Positions 16,522 to 23,881 of a DNA stretch of 64,000 nt are shown piece by piece (the stretch's first letter is position 1; every line of letters starts with the position of its first letter). Below the pieces are notes generated by a model. It was not told the origin of the DNA. It saw only the letters and a list, made by a program, of their open reading frames with translations, and did no database searches. This DNA comes from DASWED01 sp036394995 (GTDB taxonomy: Bacteria; Actinomycetota; UBA4738; JACQTL01). The stretch spans positions 1 through 64,000 of the forward strand of contig DASWED010000035.1 in assembly GCA_036394995.1 (NCBI GenBank), in the 5' to 3' direction. A program made the translations under genes and the position numbers.

Positions 16522-17403
16522 CTGCGGATCGGGACGCGGCGGTCCGCGCTCGCGCTGGCCCAGGCGCGGGAGGTTGCCGACCGGCTGGCCGGGCTGGGGG
16601 TTCGAATCGAGCTGGTCCCCATGTCCACATCGGGCGACCGGGGAGCGCCGCTCACGTCGTCGCCGGCGGGGCTGAAGGGCCTGTGGGTCACGGACATCGT
16701 CGACGCGCTGGTGCGCGGCGAGATCGACCTCGCCGTCCATTCGGCCAAGGACCTTCCCGCGGAGGACCCCGACGGCGTGGTGGTGGCCGCGATCCCCGAG
16801 CGCGCCTCGCCGTTCGACCTGCTGGTGAGCCGGGACGGCGGGGTGCCGGCGGGGGGAGCGGTGGGGAGCTCCAGCCTGCGGCGGCGGGGACAGCTGGCGG
16901 CGGCGCGACCCGACCTCCGGGTGGTGGAGATCCGGGGCAACGTCGACACGCGCCTCCGGAAGCTGGCGGAGGGCGAGGTCGACGGGCTGGTGCTGGCGGC
17001 GGCGGGACTGGCCCGGCTGGGCATCGAGGCCGAGCACGCCGAGGTGCTGGGTCTCGACGTGATGGTGCCGGCGCCCGGGCAGGGGGCCCTGGCGGTGCAG
17101 GCCCGGGCAGGCGGCGCGGCGAGGGAGGCCGCGCTCGCGATCGATGACGCGCCGGCACGGGTGGCGTTCGATGCCGAACGGGCCCTGGTGCGGTTCGTGG
17201 GCGGCGGGTGCGCGCTGCCGCTGGGCGCGCTGGCCACCGTGAAGGATTCGGGGATCCGGCTGGTCGCCGTGGTCCTTCGTCCGGACGGCACCGGGGCGGT
17301 CCGGGCGGACGCCGTGTTGGACGGGGCGGAGGCGGTCGCGCACCAGGTGGCCGATCGGCTTCTGGCGGGAGGGGCGGCGGCGATCCTGGAGGAGGTGAGC
17401 TGA
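16522..17403 (+). CDS. hemC: Porphobilinogen deaminase, probable CTG start
   Basis: A 293-aa hydroxymethylbilane synthase joining four porphobilinogens. Core motifs: LRIGTRRSALALAQA at the N-terminus, VHSAKDLP, SSSLRRRGQL, VVEIRGNVDTRL, PAPGQGALAVQ and GGGCALPLGA with the dipyrromethane-cofactor Cys230. The N-terminal motif is required for the fold, yet the frame between the upstream stop (16462) and that motif holds no ATG, GTG or TTG. CTG 16522, 10 nt after the hemQ stop, is the only reasonable initiator. The internal ATG 16621 would delete strand one and is rejected. Confidence 0.92.
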   Translation: MRIGTRRSALALAQAREVADRLAGLGVRIELVPMSTSGDRGAPLTSSPAGLKGLWVTDIVDALVRGEIDLAVHSAKDLPAEDPDGVVVAAIPERASPFDLLVSRDGGVPAGGAVGSSSLRRRGQLAAARPDLRVVEIRGNVDTRLRKLAEGEVDGLVLAAAGLARLGIEAEHAEVLGLDVMVPAPGQGALAVQARAGGAAREAALAIDDAPARVAFDAERALVRFVGGGCALPLGALATVKDSGIRLVAVVLRPDGTGAVRADAVLDGAEAVAHQVADRLLAGGAAAILEEVS

Positions 17404-17425
17404 GACGGGCGCGCTGGACGGCCGG

Positions 17426-18178
17426 GTGGTGGTGGTGACCCGCCCCGCCGACGAGACGGCCGAGCTCACCGGTCTGCTCCGGGCCGAGGGAGCGGAGGTC
17501 CTCGAGGCGCCGGCGATCGAGATCATGCCGGCGGAGGACACCGGGCCGCTCGACGAGGCGGTCTCGGACCTGTGCGAAGGCGGGTTCGCCTGGGTGGTGT
17601 TCTCGAGCCCCCGGGCGGTCGACGCCGTGTGCGAGCGGATGGACGCACTGGGCTACACGCGCGGGATGGCCGCGATGATCGCCGCGGTGGGGCCCGCCAC
17701 GGCCGCCTCCCTGCTGGAGGCCGGCTTCCACGTCCACCTGATCGCCGATCCCCACACCACCGAGGTCCTCGCCGAACAGTTCCCCACCGGGCAGGGGCGC
17801 GTGCTGCTGCCGAGGGCCGACATCGCGCCGCCCGGCGTGGAGGAGCGGCTGACCGCGAAGGGGTGGACACCGGTGCGCGTGGTGGCGTACCGGACCGGGC
17901 TCTCGGCCGCGCTGCCGGACGAGGTGGCCACCGCGCTGGCCGACGGCCTGGTGGACGCCGTGACGTTCTCCAGCGCCTCCACCGTGCGGGGGTTCGCAGC
18001 GATCACGCCCCGGAAGGACGGTTTCCGTGCCGTGTGCATCGGGCCGGTCACCGCGCGAGCGGCTCGCGAGGAGGGGTTCTCGGTGGAGGCCATGGCACAG
18101 CCCCACACGATCGAGGGGCTGGCGGCCGCCGTGACCCGGACGCTGTCGGAACCTCCGCCCGGCGTACACTCGACATAG
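17426..18178 (+). CDS. hemD: Uroporphyrinogen-III synthase
   Basis: A 250-aa enzyme cyclising hydroxymethylbilane to uroporphyrinogen III. The family is divergent, but VVVVTRPADETAELTGLL at the N-terminus, WVVFSSPRAVDAV, VLLPRADIAPP, VDAVTFSSASTVRGF and AVCIGPVTARAA identify the two-domain fold. GTG 17426 is the first accepted start; CTG 17414 would add four residues and fit the family slightly better. It follows hemC by 22 bp and abuts hemB. Confidence 0.9.
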   Translation: MVVVTRPADETAELTGLLRAEGAEVLEAPAIEIMPAEDTGPLDEAVSDLCEGGFAWVVFSSPRAVDAVCERMDALGYTRGMAAMIAAVGPATAASLLEAGFHVHLIADPHTTEVLAEQFPTGQGRVLLPRADIAPPGVEERLTAKGWTPVRVVAYRTGLSAALPDEVATALADGLVDAVTFSSASTVRGFAAITPRKDGFRAVCIGPVTARAAREEGFSVEAMAQPHTIEGLAAAVTRTLSEPPPGVHST

Positions 18179-19159
18179 ATGAGCTACCCCGACCACCGGC
18201 CGCGCCGGATGCGGGCCCGGGAGGCCCTGCGCCGGCTCGTTCGCGAGACCGATCTCACGCCCCGGAACCTGATCGCGCCGCTGTTCGTGAAGGAGGGCAT
18301 CCCCGAGCCGGCGGAGATCTCCTCGATGCCCGGGCAGTCCCAGCACACGCTGGAGTCGCTGCGGAAGGAGGCCGTGGATATCGCCTCTCGGGGGGTCCGG
18401 GACTTCGTGCTGTTCGGCGTGCCGGCCCGCAAGGACGCCGAGGGCAGCGAGTCCCACACCCCGAAAGGCGTTGCGCAGCAGGGGCTTCGGGCCCTGAAGG
18501 AGGAGTTGGGCGAGGACGCGGTGGTGATCGCCGACCTCTGCCTCGATGAATACACGGACCACGGCCACTGCGGGGTCCTCACCGACGACGGACAGGTGGA
18601 CAACGACCGGACCCTCGAGGTCTACCGGAAGATCGCGGTGGCCCAGGCGGAGGCCGGGGCGGACCTGGTGGCGCCGTCCGGGATGATGGATGGGCAGGTG
18701 GCCGCGATCCGCGAGGCCCTCGACGAGGCCGGGTTCAGCGCCGTGGGGATCCTCGCGTACGCGGCGAAGTTCGCGTCCGCGTTCTATGGGCCGTTCCGGG
18801 AGGCCGCCGAGTGCGCGCCGCAGTTCGGCGACCGCCGGGGCTACCAGATGGATCCGGCGAACCTCGAGGAGGCGTTGCGGGAGATCGAGGCCGACATCGA
18901 CGAGGGCGCCGACATCGTGATGGTGAAGCCGGCCCTGCCGTACCTCGACGTGATCCGCGAAGCGAAGGACGCCACCGGCCACCCCATGGCCGCCTTCAAC
19001 GTGAGCGGCGAGTACGCCATGGTCAAGGCCGCCGCCGAACGCGGCTGGATCGACGGCCGCGCCATCACCCTCGAGATCCTCACCAGCATCCGCCGAGCCG
19101 GCGCCGACCTCATCCTCACGTACCACGCGAAGGAAGCCGCCGACTGGCTGTCCGGCTGA
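18179..19159 (+). CDS. hemB: Delta-aminolevulinic acid dehydratase
   Basis: A 326-aa porphobilinogen synthase. The Schiff-base lysines are in AYAAKFASAFYGPFR and DIVMVKPALPYLD. The metal loop reads DLCLDEYTDHGHCG, with an Asp where zinc enzymes have a second Cys, so a magnesium-type or mixed enzyme is expected. Its ATG abuts the hemD stop. A TACACT box at 18165-18170, 8 bp upstream, could give hemB its own leaderless transcript in addition to operon read-through. It is the last heme gene; hemA, hemL and cgoX are absent from the window. Confidence 0.96.
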   Translation: MSYPDHRPRRMRAREALRRLVRETDLTPRNLIAPLFVKEGIPEPAEISSMPGQSQHTLESLRKEAVDIASRGVRDFVLFGVPARKDAEGSESHTPKGVAQQGLRALKEELGEDAVVIADLCLDEYTDHGHCGVLTDDGQVDNDRTLEVYRKIAVAQAEAGADLVAPSGMMDGQVAAIREALDEAGFSAVGILAYAAKFASAFYGPFREAAECAPQFGDRRGYQMDPANLEEALREIEADIDEGADIVMVKPALPYLDVIREAKDATGHPMAAFNVSGEYAMVKAAAERGWIDGRAITLEILTSIRRAGADLILTYHAKEAADWLSG

Positions 19160-19241
19160 TCGAACGACCCGTCATCATCCAAGGCAGCGGATCGGATGCG
19201 ATCCTTCGCGTGCGCCTCCGACTTCCCAGTGTGTCGAGAAG

Positions 19242-19259
19242 TGTGCTAAACTCGGCACA
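19242..19259 (+). promoter_or_regulatory. vapBC promoter and palindromic operator
   Basis: TGTGC (19242-19246) and GCACA (19255-19259) form a perfect inverted repeat around an extended -10, TGCTAAACT (19244-19252). The ATG of the antitoxin begins at 19259, so the transcript is leaderless. An operator wrapped around the -10 fits autoregulation by a ribbon-helix-helix antitoxin. Confidence 0.6.
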
Positions 19260-19498
19260 TGCGAGTGCACGTCGTTCTGGATGACGACCTGGTGCGCGAA
19301 CTCGACGCGCTCACGGGACCTCGCGGTCGAAGCCCTTTCATCGCGGAGGCGGTCAGGCGGGCTGTCGATCGCGAGCGGCGCTGGCGGAAGATCGAGGCGG
19401 CGTTCGGGTCGATCGCCGATCACGGGCACGAATGGGACGAGGATCCGGCAGCGTGGGTCCACGAGCAGCGCCGGGCCGACCCGCGGCGCGTGGGCTGA
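19259..19498 (+). CDS. VapB-like ribbon-helix-helix antitoxin
   Basis: A 79-aa protein with an N-terminal ribbon-helix-helix (RVHVVLDDDLVRELDAL, then SPFIAEAVRRAVDRERR). The acidic, Trp-containing C-terminus (HEWDEDPAAWVHEQRR) would wrap the toxin. It lies 1 bp before a PIN-domain gene, the standard VapBC layout. Its start is set by the -10 box 6 bp upstream. The subfamily could also be called CopG-like; pairing with a PIN toxin makes VapB the better label. Confidence 0.85.
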   Translation: MRVHVVLDDDLVRELDALTGPRGRSPFIAEAVRRAVDRERRWRKIEAAFGSIADHGHEWDEDPAAWVHEQRRADPRRVG

Positions 19499-19499
19499 G

Positions 19500-19895
19500 A
19501 TGTCCGCCATCCTCCTCGACACGACCGTGCTCATCGACTACCTGCGCGGGAGGCACGGCACCCGACGACGCCTCGCCGAGCTGTGGTCTCGAGGAGACGA
19601 CGCGTACGTGTGCGCCGTGAGCATCGAAGAGGTGACTCGAGGGATCCGGAGGGGCGAGGACGAGGAGCTCCTGACGCTGCTCGGGGGCCTCATCGAGGCT
19701 CCGCTCGGAGTCCCGGAGGGCCGGCTCGCGGGTTGGTGGCGCCGAACACTCGCGAAACGAGGCCGGACGCTGTCGCAGTCGGATGCGCTCATCGCTGCGG
19801 CTGCCGTCGGCGTCCGGGCGCGCATCGCAACCGGGAATGCCGGCGACTTTCGCCTCCCCGCGGTCACGGTCGAGCACTGGCCGGTGGGGGAATGA
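19500..19895 (+). CDS. VapC-type PIN-domain ribonuclease toxin
   Basis: A 131-aa PIN nuclease. The acidic active-site residues are visible: Asp in LLDTTVLIDYL (two), Glu in SIEEVTRG, Asp in SQSDALIAAAA and Asp in GNAGDFRLP. VapC toxins cut specific tRNAs or rRNA and inhibit translation until bound by VapB. Starts 2 nt after the antitoxin stop. The pair sits between hemB and a pirin gene and appears intact. Confidence 0.9.
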   Translation: MSAILLDTTVLIDYLRGRHGTRRRLAELWSRGDDAYVCAVSIEEVTRGIRRGEDEELLTLLGGLIEAPLGVPEGRLAGWWRRTLAKRGRTLSQSDALIAAAAVGVRARIATGNAGDFRLPAVTVEHWPVGE

Positions 19896-19896
19896 C

Positions 19897-20616
19897 ATGA
19901 CGATCTCCGTTCGGCGGGACGAGGAGATCTCCGACACCGAGGGGGGGTGGTTCCGGGCCCGGTGGCATTTCTCGTTCGACACGTATCGGGATCCCGAGTA
20001 CATGGGGTTCGGGAACCTGCGGGTGTTCAACGACGACCGGCTGATCCCTGGGGCCATCTGGCCGATGCATCCGCATCGCGACATCGAGGGCCTGACCTAC
20101 GTCGTCGAGGGGACGTTCCGGCACCAGGACGACGTGGGGGGGCCGCCGGGCGACCTCCCGCCGGGATCGGTGCAGCGGATGACCCTCGGGTCCGGCGCAT
20201 GGCACTCGGAGCAGAACGGCTCCCAGACCGAGCCCATGCGGTTCATCCAGATGTGGATCATGCCGGACCAACGCGGACTTCCGCCGGGCGTCGAACAGAA
20301 GGTGTTCACCACCTCGGACCGAACGGGGAAGCTCCTGAAAGTCATCGCGCCCGAGGACGGCGAGGCGGTCAAGGTCCACGGCGACGCCTCCGTGTACGTC
20401 TCGCGGCTGCCGGCCGGGCAGTCGGCGAAGATGGACCTCGGCGACGACCGCGGTGTCTACCTGTACGTGATCCAAGGCGACGTCTCGGTGAACGGGAAGC
20501 GCATGGAGACCGGCGCCGCGGCGCGCATCTGGGACGAACGCGCGGTGGACGTCGATGCCACGTCCGATTCCGAGCTGATCCTGGTGGACGTCGACCTCAC
20601 CTGGGGTCGTCGGTAG
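19897..20616 (+). CDS. Pirin-family bicupin protein
   Basis: A 239-aa pirin. The N-terminal cupin has the metal motif MHPHRDIEGLTYVVEG with downstream LGSGAWHSEQNGS, providing three His and a Glu. The C-terminal cupin is degenerate. Some homologues (YhhW) oxidise quercetin in vitro; the physiological role is unknown. It starts 1 nt after the vapC stop, so it may be co-transcribed with the toxin operon, though this may be accidental packing. Its stop overlaps the next start by 1 nt. Confidence 0.88.
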   Translation: MTISVRRDEEISDTEGGWFRARWHFSFDTYRDPEYMGFGNLRVFNDDRLIPGAIWPMHPHRDIEGLTYVVEGTFRHQDDVGGPPGDLPPGSVQRMTLGSGAWHSEQNGSQTEPMRFIQMWIMPDQRGLPPGVEQKVFTTSDRTGKLLKVIAPEDGEAVKVHGDASVYVSRLPAGQSAKMDLGDDRGVYLYVIQGDVSVNGKRMETGAAARIWDERAVDVDATSDSELILVDVDLTWGRR

Positions 20617-21203
20617 TGCAGGAGATCTGGCTGGCCCGGCACGGCGCCACCGAGTGGTCGCACTCGGGGCAGCACACGGGCTCCACCGACCTGCCCCTGC
20701 TCGCCGACGGCGAGGAGCAGGCTCGGGCCATGGGCCCCCGCCTGGCCCCGATCGGGTTCTCCACCGTCCGGTCGAGTCCCCTTCGGCGGGCCCGGGAGAC
20801 CGCCCGCCTGGCCGGGTTCCCGGAGGCCGGGATCACCGACCTCCTGCGGGAGGTCGACTACGGGGAATACGAGGGCGTCACCACCAGGGACATCCAGAAG
20901 ACCAGGCCGCAGTGGGAGCTGTTCCGGGACGGCTGCCCCGGCGGAGAGACCCCGGATCAGGTCGCGGCCCGGATGGATCAGCTCCTCCTGGACCTCGCCG
21001 ATGAGCCGGGCCCGATCCTGCTGTTCGGCCACGGCCACTGCCTCCGGGCCCTGGCCACCCGCTATCTGGGGCTGGAGATCTGGGCTGCCGGCCTCCTCCG
21101 CCTCGACGCCGGCACGCTCAGCACCCTCGGCGAGGAACACGGCCACGTCGCCCTGAAGCTGTGGAACGAACCGGCCCTCCCGGAACCCGAGGGCTCCTCC
21201 TAG
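20616..21203 (+). CDS. Histidine phosphatase superfamily protein
   Basis: A 195-aa phosphoglycerate-mutase-like phosphatase. The nucleophile motif LARHGATEWSHSGQ, the SSPLRRARETA loop, the acid/base region EVDYGEYEGVT and the second His in LFGHGHCLRALA are all intact. Substrate unknown. GTG 20616 overlaps the pirin stop (TAGTG), and the 3' end overlaps the convergent MBL gene by 4 nt. Confidence 0.88.
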   Translation: MQEIWLARHGATEWSHSGQHTGSTDLPLLADGEEQARAMGPRLAPIGFSTVRSSPLRRARETARLAGFPEAGITDLLREVDYGEYEGVTTRDIQKTRPQWELFRDGCPGGETPDQVAARMDQLLLDLADEPGPILLFGHGHCLRALATRYLGLEIWAAGLLRLDAGTLSTLGEEHGHVALKLWNEPALPEPEGSS

Positions 21204-22072
21204 ACCTCGACCTCCATGCCCTCGTAGGCCATTGCGATCTCGCCGTCGTGCGAACCGGAGCCGGCCGCGCCGTTGCCGTTCCACAGCTCGATGGCCCGGG
21301 CGAAGACCGCCTCGAGGTCGTCGTCGGAGTGCAGCGGGTCGTGGTGGGTCATGAACAGCCGGCGGACCTTGGCCAGCTGCGCGAACGTCACGACGTGCTC
21401 CGTGGAGGAGTGTCCCCATCCCACCTTGTGGCCGTACTCCTCCTCGGTGTACTGCGCGTCGTGGAACAGGACGTCGGCGCCGAATGCGGCGGCGTAGCCC
21501 GACAGCCACTCCGGCGAGACCCCCCGGAGGTCGCCGATGCCGAGAGCCGGTTCGTGGTCCGGCATGTACACGAGGGTCCGCCCCTCCTCCTCGATCCGGT
21601 ACCCGACGGTCGGCCCGGGGTGCGAGATCGGCTGCGCGGCGACCCGGACGCCGGCCAGCTCCCACTCCTCGTCCGACGGCGTGTCGTGGAACGTGGGCTG
21701 CGACGGGATGGCGGAGAGATGCACCGGGAACAGCGGTGGCGACAGGTACGTCGCGATGCGGTCCTTCAGCGACTTCAGCGGCGACGGCGGCCCCCAGATG
21801 TGCAGCTCGCTCTCGGCGGTCCACAGCGGCGTGAAGAACCCCAGCCCCTCCAGGTGGTCGAGGTGAAGGTGGGTGAGCAGGATGTCGATCCGCTTCGGGA
21901 CCTCCTCGGCCAGCTTCAGCCCCAGCATCCGGATGCCGGTCCCGGCGTCGAGGACCAGCACCGCCCCGCTCTCCAGCCGGACCTCCAGGCACGATGTGTT
22001 CCCGCCGTAGCGAATGGTGTCGGGACCCGGCGCGGCCAGCGAACCCCGGCACCCCCACACCTTCGCCTTCAT
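21200..22072 (-). CDS. MBL-fold metallo-hydrolase
   Basis: A 290-aa metallo-beta-lactamase-fold hydrolase. It begins with KVWGCRGSLAAPG, typical of the PhnP/RNase Z-like subgroup seen next to signalling genes, and carries THLHLDHLEGLG (HXHXDH). Further ligands are in ISHPGPTVGYR, YMPDHEPALG and THHDPLHSDD. The activity could be phosphodiesterase; the substrate is unknown. It lies 25 bp downstream of the PAS gene in the same direction, suggesting a two-gene unit. Confidence 0.87.
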   Translation of the reverse strand: MKAKVWGCRGSLAAPGPDTIRYGGNTSCLEVRLESGAVLVLDAGTGIRMLGLKLAEEVPKRIDILLTHLHLDHLEGLGFFTPLWTAESELHIWGPPSPLKSLKDRIATYLSPPLFPVHLSAIPSQPTFHDTPSDEEWELAGVRVAAQPISHPGPTVGYRIEEEGRTLVYMPDHEPALGIGDLRGVSPEWLSGYAAAFGADVLFHDAQYTEEEYGHKVGWGHSSTEHVVTFAQLAKVRRLFMTHHDPLHSDDDLEAVFARAIELWNGNGAAGSGSHDGEIAMAYEGMEVEV

Positions 22073-22097
22073 TGACGTCTCCCGCCGCCCCGGGCCG

Positions 22098-22520
22098 TCA
22101 CTGGAGCGCGCTCTCGGGCCCGGACCGGCTCCAGAAGAGCGCCACGGCGCCCACCAGCTCGTCCGGATGGGTGCGCAGCGGAATGGCCGTCACGGCCAGT
22201 TCGCGGCTGACGCCGTCGGCCGCCTGGATCGAGAGCGTGGCGTGGTCCGGGCGCCCCTCGTACAGCGCCACCCCCAGGGGGAGCTTCCGGAGTGGGATGG
22301 GCTGCCCGGCGTCGTCCGTGGGGGCGAACGCGGAGGCCCATTCCTCGACAGGCAGCTCGCCGGTGTCGGCGAAGGTCTGCCCGAGGACCTGCTCGGCGGC
22401 CTCGTTGAAGAACACCAGGGTGCCGTTCGCGTCGACCACGAACATCGGCGTGGCCAGCCGGGCCGCGACGTCGCGGGCCAGGATGAGGACCAGGTCCTTC
22501 TGATGCTTCTCCCACGCCAT
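22098..22520 (-). CDS. Single PAS-domain protein
   Basis: A 140-aa protein made almost entirely of one PAS sensor domain (PMFVVDANGTLVFFNEAAEQVLG, split by family-typical Asp/Asn and Glu, then PLGVALYEGRPDHATL and an ELAVTAIPL strand). No output domain is attached, so it may act with a partner such as the MBL hydrolase downstream. The ATG at 22520 lies 8 bp after a leftward TACGCT box, hence probably leaderless. Confidence 0.8.
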   Translation of the reverse strand: MAWEKHQKDLVLILARDVAARLATPMFVVDANGTLVFFNEAAEQVLGQTFADTGELPVEEWASAFAPTDDAGQPIPLRKLPLGVALYEGRPDHATLSIQAADGVSRELAVTAIPLRTHPDELVGAVALFWSRSGPESALQ

Positions 22521-22626
22521 CGAGCGCGAGCGTAGCCCGTGGTGACGCGGGGTACAAAGGGCTTGCCCTGGAGCTTCCCACCAGATGCCCGAATCCGAAC
22601 GCTCCAGGCGGTACCCTTGCTCTGAC

Positions 22627-23838
22627 GTGGCCCAACCAACGACGGACGTCGCGCCCGCACCCTCCGAAGACGAGGTTCGGCTTCGGGTCGCCTCCCTTCC
22701 CGAACGGTTCCGCCGCGAGGCGGCGAACGGGCTCTCGGCGGAATGGGAGCTCCAGGTGGGTGACAACGTCTACACGATCACGGTCACGCGGCGGGCCTGC
22801 CGGACCCGGGAGGGCCCCAGCACGGCCGCCACGGCCCGGATCGCCGCCGACCCCGCCACCTGGGTGGCCCTCGACGACGGCCGGACCAGCGGGATCGAGG
22901 CCTTCCTGGCGGGGAACCTGATCCTGCGGGGGAACCTCGACCTCGGCGCCAGGCTCCAGTCGCTGTTCGAGCCCCACGGCCGGGAACGCGGCCCCCTCGA
23001 TCTCGACCAGATCGACGTGGACGCCGGCGACGTCCGGCTCTCCACCTACGTGGTGGGGGAGGGGCCGCCCGTGGTCATGCTCCACGGCCTCGGCGGGACG
23101 AAGATCTCGATGCTGCCGCTGGTGCCCGCGCTCGCCCCGTACCACCGCGTGATCATCCCTGACCTCCCCGGTCACGGGGAGTCCGCCAAGCCGGTGTCCA
23201 CCGAGTACACGCCGCGGAACTACGCCCGGACCGTCCGCCGGCTGATGGACGCGCTCGATGTCGACAAGGCCATCGTGGTGGGGAACTCCCTGGGCGGGAG
23301 GATCGCCATCGAGCTCGGTGTGCGCTCACCGGACCGGGTCCGGGCCCTGGGCCTCATCGCGCCGGCCGTGCCGGGGTTCCGGGTCCGATACATCCTCGGC
23401 TTCACGCGGGTCCTCCCCACCGAGCTCGGAGCGGTTCCGTTCCCCCTGCGGGAGAAGTGGATGAAGACGGCCATCCGCCGCCTCCTGGCCGATCCTTCGC
23501 GGCTCCCGGACCACGGCTACACGGGCGCGGCCGAGGAGTTCATCCGGATCTACCGCTCCTCGGAGGCGCGGATGGCGTTCTTCGACTCGCTCCGGCACAT
23601 CCTCACCGAACAGCCCCGGCCGTTCTGGGCCCACGTTCGCCGGGTCCGGGCCCCCGCCCTCATCGTGTGGGGGACGGCCGACCGGCTGGTCCCCGCGCGC
23701 CTGGCCCCCAAGCTGGCCCAGGAGCTCCCCCATGCCGAGCTCCTGATGCTCCCGCACGTCGGCCACGTCCCACAGTTCGAGGTCCCTGAGCGAACCAGCC
23801 AGGCCGTGGCGAAGTTCATCGCGGAGCTGCCGGCGTAG
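22627..23838 (+). CDS. SCP2-like domain fused to alpha/beta hydrolase
   Basis: A 403-aa two-domain protein. Residues about 15-110 look like an SCP2/sterol-carrier lipid-binding domain (GDNVYTITVTR, AATARIAADPATWVAL, GNLILRGNLDLGARL). Residues about 135-400 are an alpha/beta hydrolase with HGLGG oxyanion motif, nucleophile GNSLGG, acid in VWGTADRLVP and catalytic His in PHVGHVPQFE. The fusion suggests an esterase for a hydrophobic or CoA-linked substrate held by the SCP2 part. GTG 22627 follows TACCCT by 9 bp; ATG 22585 is the alternative. Confidence 0.82.
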   Translation: MAQPTTDVAPAPSEDEVRLRVASLPERFRREAANGLSAEWELQVGDNVYTITVTRRACRTREGPSTAATARIAADPATWVALDDGRTSGIEAFLAGNLILRGNLDLGARLQSLFEPHGRERGPLDLDQIDVDAGDVRLSTYVVGEGPPVVMLHGLGGTKISMLPLVPALAPYHRVIIPDLPGHGESAKPVSTEYTPRNYARTVRRLMDALDVDKAIVVGNSLGGRIAIELGVRSPDRVRALGLIAPAVPGFRVRYILGFTRVLPTELGAVPFPLREKWMKTAIRRLLADPSRLPDHGYTGAAEEFIRIYRSSEARMAFFDSLRHILTEQPRPFWAHVRRVRAPALIVWGTADRLVPARLAPKLAQELPHAELLMLPHVGHVPQFEVPERTSQAVAKFIAELPA

Positions 23839-23881
23839 CGTCCGCAACGCCCGCCCGGCCGGTACGATCTTCGCGATCCCG

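Noticed and set aside
16688..19126. 812-codon minus-strand frame
   Set aside because: Antisense to hemC, hemD and hemB, all with catalytic motifs.
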